Below the pieces are notes generated by a model. That model saw nothing but the letters and a program-made list of their open reading frames with translations. It made no database searches and was not told where the DNA came from. DNA of 12,887 bases from JBCBSP01 sp964561235 (GTDB taxonomy: Bacteria > Pseudomonadota > Alphaproteobacteria > Caulobacterales > Maricaulaceae), in NCBI GenBank assembly GCA_964561235.1, contig CAZLOV010000057.1, positions 1-12,887 of the forward strand. The letters are read 5' to 3'. The translations under genes and the position numbers were made by a program. This document shows positions 4,781 to 12,887 of this stretch, one piece after another; the stretch's first letter is position 1; each line of letters opens with the position of its first letter.

Positions 4781-6384
4781 TGAAACTGACCGTCTGGACC
4801 TACGAAGGCCCGCCCCATGTCGGCGCGATGCGCATCGCAACCGCGATGAAGGACCTGCACTATGTCCTGCACGCGCCTCAGGGCGACACTTACGCCGACC
4901 TTCTCTTCACGATGATCGAACGGCGCGACCACCGCCCGCCGGTCACCTACACCACCTTCCAGGCGCGCGATCTCGGCTCGGACACGGCGGAGCTGTTCAA
5001 GACCGCCGCCCAGGAGGCCTATGAGCGTTTCGAACCCGCCGCCATGCTGGTGGGCGCCTCCTGCACGGCGGAGCTGATCCAGGACGATCCCGGCGGCCTC
5101 GCCCATGCGCTCGGCCTGCCCTGTCCCGTGCTTCCGCTTGAGCTGCCCTCTTATCAGAAGAAGGAAAACTGGGGCGCCTCGGAAACGTTCTACCGCCTTG
5201 TCCGCGGGCTTTGCGCGCCGCACGCCCCGGCCGCGGGAGAGGTACGCGAGCGCGCGCCCGGCCGCCCGCGATGCAATCTGCTCGGCGCAACCGCGCTGGG
5301 TTTCCGCCACCGCGACGACGTGAAGGAAATCAGGCGCCTGCTGAACGCCATGGGCATCGACGTCAATGTCGCCGCCCCGCTGGATGCGTCCGTGACCGAC
5401 ATCACCCGGCTGGGCGAGGCGGATTTCAATGTCGTGCTCTATCCAGAAATCGCCGACGAGGCCGCGCGCTGGCTGGAGAAAGCCTTCGGCCAGCCGCGCA
5501 TCACGATCGTGCCGATCGGCGTCGGCGCGACGCGCGACTTCATCCGCGAAGTCGCAGCCCTGGCCGGGGTCGATCCCGAGCCGGCGCTGGAAGCGGACGA
5601 TCTTCGCCTTCCGTGGTGGTCGCGTTCGGTCGACAGCAACTACCTGACCGGAAAGCGCGTCTTCGTCTTCGGCGACGCGACGCATGCGCTCGCCGCCGCC
5701 CGCATCGCCGTCGAGGAGATGGGCTTCACGCTCGTCGGGCTTGGCGCCTACAACCGCGAATTCGCGCGGCCAGTGCGCGAGGCCGCCGCGCGCTATGGCG
5801 TCGAGGCGCTGATCACCGACGATTATCTCGAGGTGGAAGCCGCCATCGAGGCCGCCTCGCCGGAGCTCGTGCTCGGCACGCAGATGGAGCGTCATATCTC
5901 CAAGCGGCTGGGCGTCGCCTGCGCGGTCATCTCAGCACCGGTCCATGTCGAGGATTTCCCCGCCCGTTATGCGCCCCAGATGGGGTTCGAAGGCGCCAAC
6001 GTGATCTTCGACACCTGGGTGCATCCGCTCGTCATGGGCCTGGAGGAGCACCTTCTCGGCCTGTTCCGCGAGGACTTCGAGTTCAGCGACGAGGCCGGGC
6101 CGTCCCATCTGGGAAGCCATGCCGCACCGCACGCCGCGCCGCACGCCGCGCCAGAGCCCGTCATGGCGGGAGCGGCGCCGTCCGTTGCGCAGCATTCAGC
6201 CGCCGAACCCGCGGCGGCGGACGCACCGGTCTGGTGCGCGGACGCCGAGGCCGAACTCAAGAAAATCCCCTTCTTCGTGCGCGGCAAGGCCCGCCGCAAT
6301 GCGGAGAGCTTCGCCGCCATGCACGGCGCCGAGGTGATCACCGTCGAGACTCTCTACGATGCTAAAGCCCACTTTGGACGCTGA
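4780..6384 (+). CDS. bchB: Dark-operative protochlorophyllide reductase subunit B
   Basis: A 534-residue NifK-like subunit that pairs with BchN. MKLTVWTYEGPPHVGAMRIA is the classic N-terminus. Asp36 (HAPQGDTYADL) is at the exact position of the aspartate that serves as the fourth, non-cysteine ligand of the NB cluster in Rhodobacter capsulatus. Cys95 (VGASCTAELIQ) and the Asp273/Asp274 pair before LPWWSRSVDSNYLTGKR are also in family positions; an aspartate at 274 has been implicated in substrate protonation. Residues about 440-484 form an Ala/Pro/His-rich linker with three HAAP units, leading to a small conserved C-terminal domain (485-534, with KKIPFFVRGKARRNAE). This linker makes it slightly longer than the usual 510-530. 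Its ATG overlaps the bchN stop (TGATG); its last 26 nt overlap bchH. Confidence 0.97.
   Translation: MKLTVWTYEGPPHVGAMRIATAMKDLHYVLHAPQGDTYADLLFTMIERRDHRPPVTYTTFQARDLGSDTAELFKTAAQEAYERFEPAAMLVGASCTAELIQDDPGGLAHALGLPCPVLPLELPSYQKKENWGASETFYRLVRGLCAPHAPAAGEVRERAPGRPRCNLLGATALGFRHRDDVKEIRRLLNAMGIDVNVAAPLDASVTDITRLGEADFNVVLYPEIADEAARWLEKAFGQPRITIVPIGVGATRDFIREVAALAGVDPEPALEADDLRLPWWSRSVDSNYLTGKRVFVFGDATHALAAARIAVEEMGFTLVGLGAYNREFARPVREAAARYGVEALITDDYLEVEAAIEAASPELVLGTQMERHISKRLGVACAVISAPVHVEDFPARYAPQMGFEGANVIFDTWVHPLVMGLEEHLLGLFREDFEFSDEAGPSHLGSHAAPHAAPHAAPEPVMAGAAPSVAQHSAAEPAAADAPVWCADAEAELKKIPFFVRGKARRNAESFAAMHGAEVITVETLYDAKAHFGR
6118..6153 (+). repeat. Three 12-bp tandem repeats in the bchB linker
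   Basis: Three copies of a 12-bp unit (CAYGCCGCRCCR) encode HAAP-HAAP-HAAP at BchB residues 447-458. They lie in the linker before the C-terminal domain, outside the conserved core, and keep the reading frame. Copy number could vary between relatives. Confidence 0.75.
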
Positions 6385-9300
6385 TCCGACGCCCATCCGC
6401 GTCGTCGTCGTTACGCTGGACAATCATCTGGCGGCCGCCGCAAAGCGTGCGCTTCCAGGACTGCGCAAGGATTATCCCGGCCTTCGCCTCGCCTTCCACG
6501 CCGCCGCGGACTGGGCGGCCGACGAAAGCGCGCTCGAGCGCTGCCGCGCCGACATCGCCGAGGGCGACATCATCGTGGCGAACATGCTCTTCCTCGAGGA
6601 GCACATCCAGGCGGTGCTGCCCGCGCTCAAGGCGCGCGCGGCGGAATGCGACGCGCTGGCGGGCCTGATGTCCGCGCCGGAAATCGTGCGTCTGACCCGG
6701 CTGGGCGGGCTTGACATGGGCGCGCCCCAGGGCGGGCTCATGAAGGCGCTGAAAAAGCTGCGCGGCGGATCCGGCAAGGATCCCTCAGCCGCCAACGGCA
6801 AGTCGCAGATGGCGCTGCTGCGCAGCCTTCCCAAAGTGCTGCGCTTCATTCCGGGCAAGGCGCAGGACCTCCGCGCCTATTTCCTGACGATGCAGTACTG
6901 GCTCGCCGGCTCGGAAGCGAATTTCGCCGGCATGGTGCGCAATCTCATCGAGCGCTACGCCGCCGGGCCGCGCGAGGCGGTGCGCCGCGGCGTCAAGCCG
7001 GCGCCGCCCATCGAATATCCCGAGGAGGGACTCTACCATCCGGACTGCAAAGACCGGATAGCCGACCGTGCAGCGGCCCTCCCCGCGGCGGCCGGAGCGG
7101 GGACCGGGACCGTCGGGCTCCTCATCATGCGATCCTACGTGCTCGCGGGCGACGCCGCCCACTATGACGGCGTCATCCGCGCGCTCGAGGCGCGTGGCCT
7201 CGACGTGCTCCCGGCCTTCGCAAGCGGGCTCGACGCCCGGCCTGCGGTGGAGAAATTCTTCATCGAGAACGGCCGGCCGAAGGTCGACGCGGTGATTTCG
7301 CTCACCGGCTTCTCGCTGGTGGGCGGGCCGGCCTACAACGACGCGCGCGCCGCCGAGGCTCTGCTCGCCCGGCTCGACGTGCCCTACATCGCCGCGCACG
7401 CGCTGGAGTTCCAGTCGCTGGAGGAATGGCGCGGCTCGACCGCCGGGCTCACCCCGGTGGAAGCCTCCATCATGGTGACGATCCCCGAGCTCGACGGGGC
7501 CACCAACCCGATCGTCTACGGCGGACGCTGCGCGAACGGGGCGCGGTGCGAGGGCTGCGAGCGCGGCTGCGAATTCCCGGAAGGCGAACCGCGCGCGATG
7601 CGCGCCTGCGCGGAACGCGTCGAAATGCTCGCCGCGAGAGCCGCGAAGCTCGTCGCTTTGCGGCGCCGCAAACTGGCGGAGCGCAAGGTTGCGGTCGTGC
7701 TGTTCAACTTCCCGCCCAACGCCGGCGCGGCGGGAACGGCGGCCAATCTTTCCGTCTTCGCTTCGCTGCACAATTTGCTGCGCGGCATGAAAGCGGAAGG
7801 CTACGCCGTGGACATGCCGGAGACGGTCGACGATCTGCGCGCCGCCGTTCTCGATGGCAATGCTGCGCAATATGGAACCGACGCCAACATATTCGCGCGC
7901 ATTCCCGCCGACGACCATGTCCGCCGCGAGCCGCATCTCAAGGAAATCGAGGCGCAGTGGGGCCCCGCCCCCGGCCGTCAGGCGACCGACGGCCGGTCCC
8001 TGTTCGTGCTCGGCGCCCAGTTCGGCAATGTGTTCGTCGGCCTTCAACCGGGCTTCGGCTATGAAGGCGACCCGATGCGCCTGCTTTTTGAAGGCGGGTT
8101 TGCGCCCACCCACGCCTTCTCGGCGTTCTACCGGTATCTCCGCGAGGACTTCGCCGCCGACGCCGTCCTGCATTTCGGCACGCATGGCGCGCTGGAGTTC
8201 ATGCCGGGCAAGCAGGCCGGACTGTCCGGAAGCTGCTGGTCGGACCGGCTGATCGGCGATCTGCCGAACTTCTACCTGTATTCCTCCGACAATCCGTCGG
8301 AAGGCCTGATCGCCAAGCGGCGCGGCGCGGCCACGCTCATCAGCCACCTCACCCCGCCGGTGGCCAAGGCGGGGCTCTATCGCGGCCTGACCGATCTCAA
8401 GGAGACGCTGGACGAATGGCGCGGCCTCGCGCCGGATGCGCCTGCGGCGCGCCGGGACGGGCTGGCTGAACTGATCCAGGCGCAGGCGGCCGCGCTGGAT
8501 CTCGCCGAGGCGGACCCGGTCTGGAACGGCGAGGACGCTGCGGCGATCGATGCGCTGCGCTTGAAGCTTCTCGAGGTTGAAGCCGCGCTCATTCCCTGCG
8601 GGCTGCACGTGCTTGGCGAAACGCCGGACGCCGGCGCCCGCCGCGAACTGCTCACCGCGATCGCGGAGATCGAACGCGGCGCGCCGCCGCCTGAAACGGC
8701 GCTCGACCGCCTTCTGGAAACCGCCGACGCAGCGTCGGCGCTTACCGGCCTGCCCGCCGAGCAGCGCAAGGTCTGGGCGCCGATCTTCGACCGGCTGGCC
8801 GCCACCGAAGCGGGTTTGCGGGACAATCACGAGGTTGAGGCCGCCATCCACGCGATCGGCGGCGGCTATGTCGCCCCGGTCGCCGGCGGCGATCTGGTGA
8901 AGAACCCGGACATCCTGCCGACCGGACGCAATCTGCACGGGTTCGATCCCTTCCGCCTGCCCACCAAGTTCGCCGTCCAGGACGGCGCGCGCCAGGCGGA
9001 GCGCCTGATCGAGCGGCATGTGGCGGACGGCAACGCCTATCCCGAAACCATCGCAATCGTGCTTTGGGGCACGGACAATCTGAAGACCGAAGGCGGGCCG
9101 ATGGCCCAGGCGCTTGCGCTTATCGGCGCGCGCCCGCGGCAGGACAGCTTCGGCCGGCTCGCCGGCGCCGAGCTGATCCCGCTTGAGGAGCTCGGCCGTC
9201 CGCGCGTCGACGTGGTCATCACGCTTTCGGGCATCTTCCGCGACCTGCTGCCCATGCAGACGCGCATGCTGGCGGAAGCCGCCTGGCTGGCTGCGACCGC

Positions 9301-10120
9301 GGACGAACCCGCCGAGCTCAATCCGGTGCGCCGCCACGCGCTGGCCTACGCCGCCGAACACGGCGTGGACATGGAGACCGCAGCGCTTCGCGTTTTCTCC
9401 AACGCCGACGGCGCGTACGGGGCGAACGTCAACCAGCTGATCGACAGCGGCGCCTGGGACGACGAGGACGAACTCGCCGACGCCTACCAGAAGCGCAAGT
9501 GCTACGCCTTCGGCCGCTCAGGCGGCCCGGCGCGCCACGACGCCCTGCTCGGCTCGATGCTGCGCGACGTCGATCTCGCCTACCAGAACCTCGACTCCGT
9601 CGAGCTCGGCGTCACCACGATCGACCATTATTTCGACACGCTGGGCGGCATCGACCGCGCCGTGCACCGCGCCCGCGGCGATCACGCGCCGGTCTATATC
9701 GGCGACCAGACCGCAGGCGAGGGCAAGGTCCGCACGCTCTCCGAGCAGGTCGCGCTGGAGACCCGCACGCGCGTGCTCAATCCGCGCTGGTACGAGAGCA
9801 TGCTGCGCCACGGCCATGAGGGCGTGCGCAACATCGAAGCGCACGTGACCAACACGATGGGCTGGTCGGCCACGACCGGTCAGGTCCAGCCCTGGGTCTA
9901 TCAGAAGATCACCGAGACCTACGTGCTCGACGACGTCATGCGCGAGCGGCTGGCGGCGCTGAACCCGAAGGCCTCCGCGCGCCTGTCCGAGCGCCTGCTC
10001 GAAGCGTGCGAGCGCAGCTACTGGAAACCCGAACCCGAAACGCTGGAGGCGCTGCGGCGCGCCGGCGAAGCCCTGGAAGACCGGCTGGAGGGACTCGCCC
10101 CCGCCGCGGAAACCGCATGA
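6359..10120 (+). CDS. bchH: Magnesium chelatase large subunit BchH
   Basis: A 1253-residue porphyrin-binding subunit. With the BchI and BchD ATPases (not in this window) it inserts Mg2+ into protoporphyrin IX, committing the pathway to bacteriochlorophyll. The N-terminal domain starts RVVVVTLDNHLAAAAKR (about 14-30) and contains ANMLFLEEHIQAVLPALKA. The CobN-like core has LFNFPPNAGAAGTAANLSVF (about 448-467), VLHFGTHGALEFMPGKQAG (603-621, His605) and the C-terminal block GAYGANVNQLIDSGAWDDED. Cysteines 397, 400, 404 and 417 form a CX2CX3CX12C motif, of the type linked to an Fe-S cluster in bacterial BchH; Cys391 is close by. Length is normal to slightly long for the family. The start lies inside bchB (26-nt overlap) with no clear Shine-Dalgarno, so it probably depends on coupling to bchB; TTG at 6374 is the only nearby alternative. 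Confidence 0.97.
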   Translation: MLKPTLDADPTPIRVVVVTLDNHLAAAAKRALPGLRKDYPGLRLAFHAAADWAADESALERCRADIAEGDIIVANMLFLEEHIQAVLPALKARAAECDALAGLMSAPEIVRLTRLGGLDMGAPQGGLMKALKKLRGGSGKDPSAANGKSQMALLRSLPKVLRFIPGKAQDLRAYFLTMQYWLAGSEANFAGMVRNLIERYAAGPREAVRRGVKPAPPIEYPEEGLYHPDCKDRIADRAAALPAAAGAGTGTVGLLIMRSYVLAGDAAHYDGVIRALEARGLDVLPAFASGLDARPAVEKFFIENGRPKVDAVISLTGFSLVGGPAYNDARAAEALLARLDVPYIAAHALEFQSLEEWRGSTAGLTPVEASIMVTIPELDGATNPIVYGGRCANGARCEGCERGCEFPEGEPRAMRACAERVEMLAARAAKLVALRRRKLAERKVAVVLFNFPPNAGAAGTAANLSVFASLHNLLRGMKAEGYAVDMPETVDDLRAAVLDGNAAQYGTDANIFARIPADDHVRREPHLKEIEAQWGPAPGRQATDGRSLFVLGAQFGNVFVGLQPGFGYEGDPMRLLFEGGFAPTHAFSAFYRYLREDFAADAVLHFGTHGALEFMPGKQAGLSGSCWSDRLIGDLPNFYLYSSDNPSEGLIAKRRGAATLISHLTPPVAKAGLYRGLTDLKETLDEWRGLAPDAPAARRDGLAELIQAQAAALDLAEADPVWNGEDAAAIDALRLKLLEVEAALIPCGLHVLGETPDAGARRELLTAIAEIERGAPPPETALDRLLETADAASALTGLPAEQRKVWAPIFDRLAATEAGLRDNHEVEAAIHAIGGGYVAPVAGGDLVKNPDILPTGRNLHGFDPFRLPTKFAVQDGARQAERLIERHVADGNAYPETIAIVLWGTDNLKTEGGPMAQALALIGARPRQDSFGRLAGAELIPLEELGRPRVDVVITLSGIFRDLLPMQTRMLAEAAWLAATADEPAELNPVRRHALAYAAEHGVDMETAALRVFSNADGAYGANVNQLIDSGAWDDEDELADAYQKRKCYAFGRSGGPARHDALLGSMLRDVDLAYQNLDSVELGVTTIDHYFDTLGGIDRAVHRARGDHAPVYIGDQTAGEGKVRTLSEQVALETRTRVLNPRWYESMLRHGHEGVRNIEAHVTNTMGWSATTGQVQPWVYQKITETYVLDDVMRERLAALNPKASARLSERLLEACERSYWKPEPETLEALRRAGEALEDRLEGLAPAAETA

Positions 10121-10132
10121 CGTCCCCGAACT

Positions 10133-10136
10133 GGAG
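10133..10136 (+). promoter_or_regulatory. Ribosome binding site of bchL
   Basis: GGAG lies 6 nt before the ATG at 10143 in the 22-nt gap after bchH. It favours that ATG over a second in-frame ATG at 10149. Confidence 0.65.
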
Positions 10137-10142
10137 CCGAAC

Positions 10143-11042
10143 ATGACCATGCTCGACCTCAGCCGCCCCGCCCCCCGCCGTCCCGACGGCGAAGGCAGCG
10201 TCCAGGTTCATCTCGACCCCTCGATGGAGATCGACTCCGCAAAGGTGTTCGCCGTCTACGGCAAGGGCGGCATCGGCAAGTCGACAACCTCGTCGAACCT
10301 GTCTGTCGCCTTCTCCAAGCTTGGAAAGCGCGTGCTGCAGATCGGCTGCGATCCCAAGCACGACTCGACCTTCACGCTGACCAAGCGGCTCGCGCCCACG
10401 GTCATCGACGTGCTGGAAAGCGTCGACTTCCATTCCGAGGAGCTGCGCCCGGAAGATTATGTCTTCGAAGGGTATAACGGCGTGATGTGCGTGGAGGCGG
10501 GCGGCCCGCCCGCCGGTACCGGCTGCGGCGGCTATGTCGTCGGCCAGACCGTCAAGCTCCTGAAAGAGCACCATCTCCTCGAGGACGCCGATATCGTCAT
10601 CTTCGACGTTCTCGGCGACGTGGTGTGCGGCGGCTTCGCCTCGCCGCTCCAGCACGCCCATCGCGGCCTGATCGTGGCGGCGAACGATTTCGACTCGATC
10701 TTCGCGATGAACCGGATCGTCTCCGCGATCCAGGCGAAGTCGAAGAACTACCAGGTGCGCCTGGGCGGCGTCATCGCAAACCGGTCCGCAGCAACCGACG
10801 AGATCGACCGCTTCGCCGAGCGGACGGGCCTGCGCCGCCTCGCCCATTTCCCGGATCTCGACGCCATCCGCCTGTCGCGCCTGAAGAAGCGCACGCTGTT
10901 TGAGATGGACCCGACGCCTGAGCTCGAAGCCGTCCAGCAAGAGTATCTGCGTCTTGCCCAGGACCTGATCGACGGCGTTGAGCCCTGCATTGCCGATCCG
11001 ATGAAGGACCGGGAGATGTTCGACTTCCTGGGGTTCGAGTGA
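10143..11042 (+). CDS. bchL: Protochlorophyllide reductase iron-sulfur ATP-binding protein
   Basis: A 299-residue NifH-like ATPase. The homodimer passes electrons, with MgATP hydrolysis, to the BchN-BchB complex. The P-loop VYGKGGIGKSTTSSN spans 39-53. Switch-type motifs GCDPKHDSTF (68-77) and FDVLGDVVCGG (154-164) are intact. The two cluster ligands per monomer are Cys128 (PAGTGCGGYV) and Cys162 (GDVVCGGFA), 34 residues apart as in BchL/NifH. The first 30 or so residues before the P-loop domain are polar and proline-rich; in Rhodobacter sphaeroides BchL the equivalent flexible N-terminus has been reported to shield the cluster until ATP binds. Length is typical. It follows bchH by 22 nt, the only true gap in this operon, and its stop overlaps the bchM ATG by one base. 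Confidence 0.97.
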   Translation: MTMLDLSRPAPRRPDGEGSVQVHLDPSMEIDSAKVFAVYGKGGIGKSTTSSNLSVAFSKLGKRVLQIGCDPKHDSTFTLTKRLAPTVIDVLESVDFHSEELRPEDYVFEGYNGVMCVEAGGPPAGTGCGGYVVGQTVKLLKEHHLLEDADIVIFDVLGDVVCGGFASPLQHAHRGLIVAANDFDSIFAMNRIVSAIQAKSKNYQVRLGGVIANRSAATDEIDRFAERTGLRRLAHFPDLDAIRLSRLKKRTLFEMDPTPELEAVQQEYLRLAQDLIDGVEPCIADPMKDREMFDFLGFE

Positions 11043-11740
11043 TGAGCACCGCGACCTACGAAAAGCGGCGCGAGGCGCTGGAGACCTATTTCGACCGCAC
11101 GGCGGCGGACGCCTGGGCGAAGCTGACCTCCGACGCGCCCGTGAGCGGCGTGCGCGCGACCGTGCGCGCGGGACGCGACCGTATCCGCGACACCCTGCTT
11201 TCCTGGCTGCCTGAAGAGCTCCACGGCGAGACCGTGCTCGATGCGGGATGCGGGGCGGGCCAGCTCGCCTTTGCGATGGCGGCGCGCGGCGCGGACGTCG
11301 AGGCGGTGGATCTTTCCCCCACCCTGCTCGACCTCGCCGCCCAGCGCGCGCCGGTTGATTTGCCCGGCCGGGTCCGCTTCCGCGCGGGCGACATGCTCGA
11401 CGCGTCCGGCGGCCCGGTCTCGCGGGTCGTCGCGATGGACAGCGTCATCCACTACGGCCTTGAAGACATGACCGACATGCTCGCCCGGCTCGCCGCGCGG
11501 GCGCAGCGCTCGGTGCTCTTCACCTTTGCTCCGCGCACTCCGGCGCTCACGGTCATGCACGCCGCGGGCAAGCTGTTTCCCAAGTCCGACCGCTCGCCGG
11601 CGATCGTTCCGGTCTCGGAAGGCGCCCTGCGCCGGAAGATCGCTTCCGACCCGCGGTTTGAGGGCTGGCGCGTCGGCCGCACGCTTCGCATCGATAGCTT
11701 TTTCTACATCTCCCAGGCGATGGAGCTGACGCGCGAATGA
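11042..11740 (+). CDS. bchM: Magnesium-protoporphyrin IX O-methyltransferase
   Basis: A 232-residue S-adenosylmethionine-dependent methyltransferase that esterifies the C13 propionate of Mg-protoporphyrin IX, the step after Mg chelation. SAM motif I is VLDAGCGAGQLAFAMAARGA (65-84), with the acidic residue of motif II in VEAVDLSPTLLDLA (86-99). Family-specific stretches are ETYFDRTAADAWAKLTSDAP (14-33), VVAMDSVIHYGLEDM (129-143) and LFTFAPRTPALTVMH near 160-174. The length is normal. The ATG at 11042 overlaps the bchL stop (TGATG); a GTG at 11039 directly before it is a possible alternative adding one residue. Only a weak GGGG (8 nt upstream) precedes it, so translation is probably coupled to bchL. 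Its stop overlaps lhaA by 4 nt. Adjacent bchH makes its substrate, and the two enzymes are known to interact in Rhodobacter. Confidence 0.96.
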   Translation: MSTATYEKRREALETYFDRTAADAWAKLTSDAPVSGVRATVRAGRDRIRDTLLSWLPEELHGETVLDAGCGAGQLAFAMAARGADVEAVDLSPTLLDLAAQRAPVDLPGRVRFRAGDMLDASGGPVSRVVAMDSVIHYGLEDMTDMLARLAARAQRSVLFTFAPRTPALTVMHAAGKLFPKSDRSPAIVPVSEGALRRKIASDPRFEGWRVGRTLRIDSFFYISQAMELTRE

Positions 11741-12887
11741 GCAGCCGGAGGGAGGATAACGCCCGACGCTGGGCCGAGCTGATCAACGCGCTCCTCCCGT
11801 TCGCGGACGCCGCCACGACGGCGTTGCCGCTCGCCCGCCTTCTGCGCCTTTCGCTGTTCCAGGTCTCCGTCGGCATGGCCACGGTGCTGCTGACGGGAAC
11901 CCTCAACCGCGTCATGATCGTCGAGCTCGGCATTTCCGCCTGGCTTGTCGCCGTCATGGTCGCGCTGCCGCTCGTCTTCGCCCCGCTGCGCGCGCTGATC
12001 GGCTTCAAGTCCGACCACCATGTCTCCGCGCTCGGCTGGCGCCGGGTGCCGTATATCTGGTTCGGAACGCTGCTGCAGTTCGGCGGCCTCGCCATCCTGC
12101 CCTTCGCGCTCATCATCATGTCCGGCGACAGCAACGCCCCCGGCTGGGTCGGACCGGCGGCGACCGCGCTCGCCTTCCTGCTTGTGGGCGCAGGTCTGCA
12201 CACCACCCAGACCGCCGGCCTCGCGCTCGCGACCGATCTCGCCCCGGAAGAGGCGCGCCCGCGCGTGGTGGCGCTTCTCTATGTCATGCTGCTCGCGGGC
12301 ATGCTGATCAGCGCGCTGATCATCGGCGCCCTGCTGGCGGAATTCTCCGAACTGCGCCTGATCCGGGTGATCCAGGGCGCCGCGGCGCTGACCATGGTCC
12401 TGAACATCGTCGCCCTGTGGCGGCAGGAGGCGCGCGATCGTCAACTCACGCGGCGCGATCGCGAACGCCCGGCCTTCAAGGACGCATGGGCGGCCTTCGC
12501 CCGCGGCGGACGCCCGGCGCGGCTGCTCGTCGCCGTCGGACTGGGCGCGGCGGCCTTTTCCATGCAGGACGTCCTGCTCGAGCCGTATGGCGGCGAGGTG
12601 CTGGGCCTTTCGGTTTCCGGCACGACGCTTCTGACCGCGCTCTGGGCTGCGGGCGCGCTGGCGGGCTTCGGCCTGGCTGCGCGCGCGCTCACCGGCGGCA
12701 TCGATCCGCATCGTCTGGCGGCCTACGGCATGGTGGCGGGGCTGTTCGCGTTCGCCGCGGTGCTGCTCGCCGACCCGATCGGATCGCCCGCGCTCTTCCG
12801 CGCCGGCGCCGTGCTGATCGGTTTCGGCGGCGGCTTTTTCGCCGTGGGCACGCTTACGGCAGCCATGGAGCTCGGCGAGGCGGGCGG
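11737..12887 (+). CDS. lhaA: Light-harvesting 1 assembly factor LhaA (PucC family), 3' end missing
   Basis: A membrane protein of the PucC family within the major facilitator fold, 383 codons visible before the right edge; full-length LhaA is roughly 470 residues. It promotes assembly of the LH1 antenna, perhaps by handing bacteriochlorophyll to the apoproteins. Recognised family stretches: LPLARLLRLSLFQVSVGMAT (30-49) with TLNRVMIVELGISAWLVAVM (54-73), then GFKSDHHVSALGWRRVPYIW in the loop after the second segment, and SMQDVLLEPYGGEVLGLSVS (275-294). Eight or more hydrophobic membrane segments are visible, with basic cytoplasmic loops such as RQEARDRQLTRRDRERP. The ATG overlaps the bchM stop (ATGA) with a GGAG 11 nt upstream. 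A purine-rich GGAGGGAGGA follows the start at 11747-11756, but no in-frame start codon follows it at a usable distance. In related clusters puhA comes next. Confidence 0.94.
   Translation, partial: MSSRREDNARRWAELINALLPFADAATTALPLARLLRLSLFQVSVGMATVLLTGTLNRVMIVELGISAWLVAVMVALPLVFAPLRALIGFKSDHHVSALGWRRVPYIWFGTLLQFGGLAILPFALIIMSGDSNAPGWVGPAATALAFLLVGAGLHTTQTAGLALATDLAPEEARPRVVALLYVMLLAGMLISALIIGALLAEFSELRLIRVIQGAAALTMVLNIVALWRQEARDRQLTRRDRERPAFKDAWAAFARGGRPARLLVAVGLGAAAFSMQDVLLEPYGGEVLGLSVSGTTLLTALWAAGALAGFGLAARALTGGIDPHRLAAYGMVAGLFAFAAVLLADPIGSPALFRAGAVLIGFGGGFFAVGTLTAAMELGEAG

Noticed and set aside
4702..5895. A 397-codon minus-strand frame opposite bchN and bchB
   Set aside because: It spans the junction of two conserved genes on the other strand and shows the composition of an antisense shadow.
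5211..6365. A 384-codon plus-strand frame in another register of bchB
   Set aside because: It is extremely arginine-rich, a typical frame-shifted reading of GC-rich coding DNA, while bchB itself is intact.
6785..9361. An 858-codon open frame on the minus strand opposite bchH
   Set aside because: It is fully antisense to an intact, well-recognised gene. Its protein is Arg/Gly-rich with no family resemblance, and long antisense frames are expected in DNA with very G/C-rich third codon positions.

Overview
This window is part of a photosynthesis gene cluster from a high-GC alphaproteobacterium that makes bacteriochlorophyll (a purple phototroph or an aerobic anoxygenic phototroph). The gene content and order (bchG, ppsR and ppaA/aerR on the minus strand; bchF-bchN-bchB-bchH-bchL-bchM-lhaA on the plus strand) match the bchFNBHLM-lhaA arm and the flanking ppaA-ppsR regulators known from Rhodobacter and other phototrophic Alphaproteobacteria. 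The sequence alone does not place the genus.

Left part (1-2552, minus strand). The first 119 bases hold the 5' end of bchG (bacteriochlorophyll synthase), which runs off the left edge. Upstream of it lie two PpsR-type palindromes 8 bp apart, overlapping a likely promoter. Next come ppsR (redox-responsive repressor with PAS domains and a Fis-type helix-turn-helix) and, 15 nt upstream of it, ppaA/aerR (B12-binding antirepressor-type regulator). The last two are probably one operon.

Centre (2553-2861). A 309-bp divergent control region separates ppaA from bchF. It carries a perfect 11-bp inverted repeat with a 20-bp spacer, an internal near-consensus PpsR box, and a TTGACA -35 element pointing at bchF.

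Right part (2862-12887, plus strand). Seven tightly packed genes follow: bchF (3-vinyl hydratase, here with an N-terminal extension of about 65 residues), bchN and bchB (catalytic NB component of dark-operative protochlorophyllide reductase, DPOR), bchH (large Mg-chelatase subunit), bchL (DPOR reductase ATPase), bchM (Mg-protoporphyrin IX methyltransferase) and the start of lhaA (light-harvesting 1 assembly factor, cut by the right edge). Most junctions overlap by 1, 4 or 26 nt, which suggests one translationally coupled operon.

How it works together. BchH inserts Mg into protoporphyrin IX, BchM methylates the product, BchL/BchN/BchB reduce protochlorophyllide without light, BchF hydrates the 3-vinyl group, and BchG adds the isoprenoid tail. 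LhaA then helps build the LH1 antenna. PpsR, modulated by PpaA, is expected to repress bchG and bchF under oxygen. Nothing here looks like an undescribed system. The best leads are the regulatory architecture, a possibly leaderless bchG transcript, and the BchF extension. No tRNA, rRNA, CRISPR array, insertion sequence or convincing intrinsic terminator was seen.
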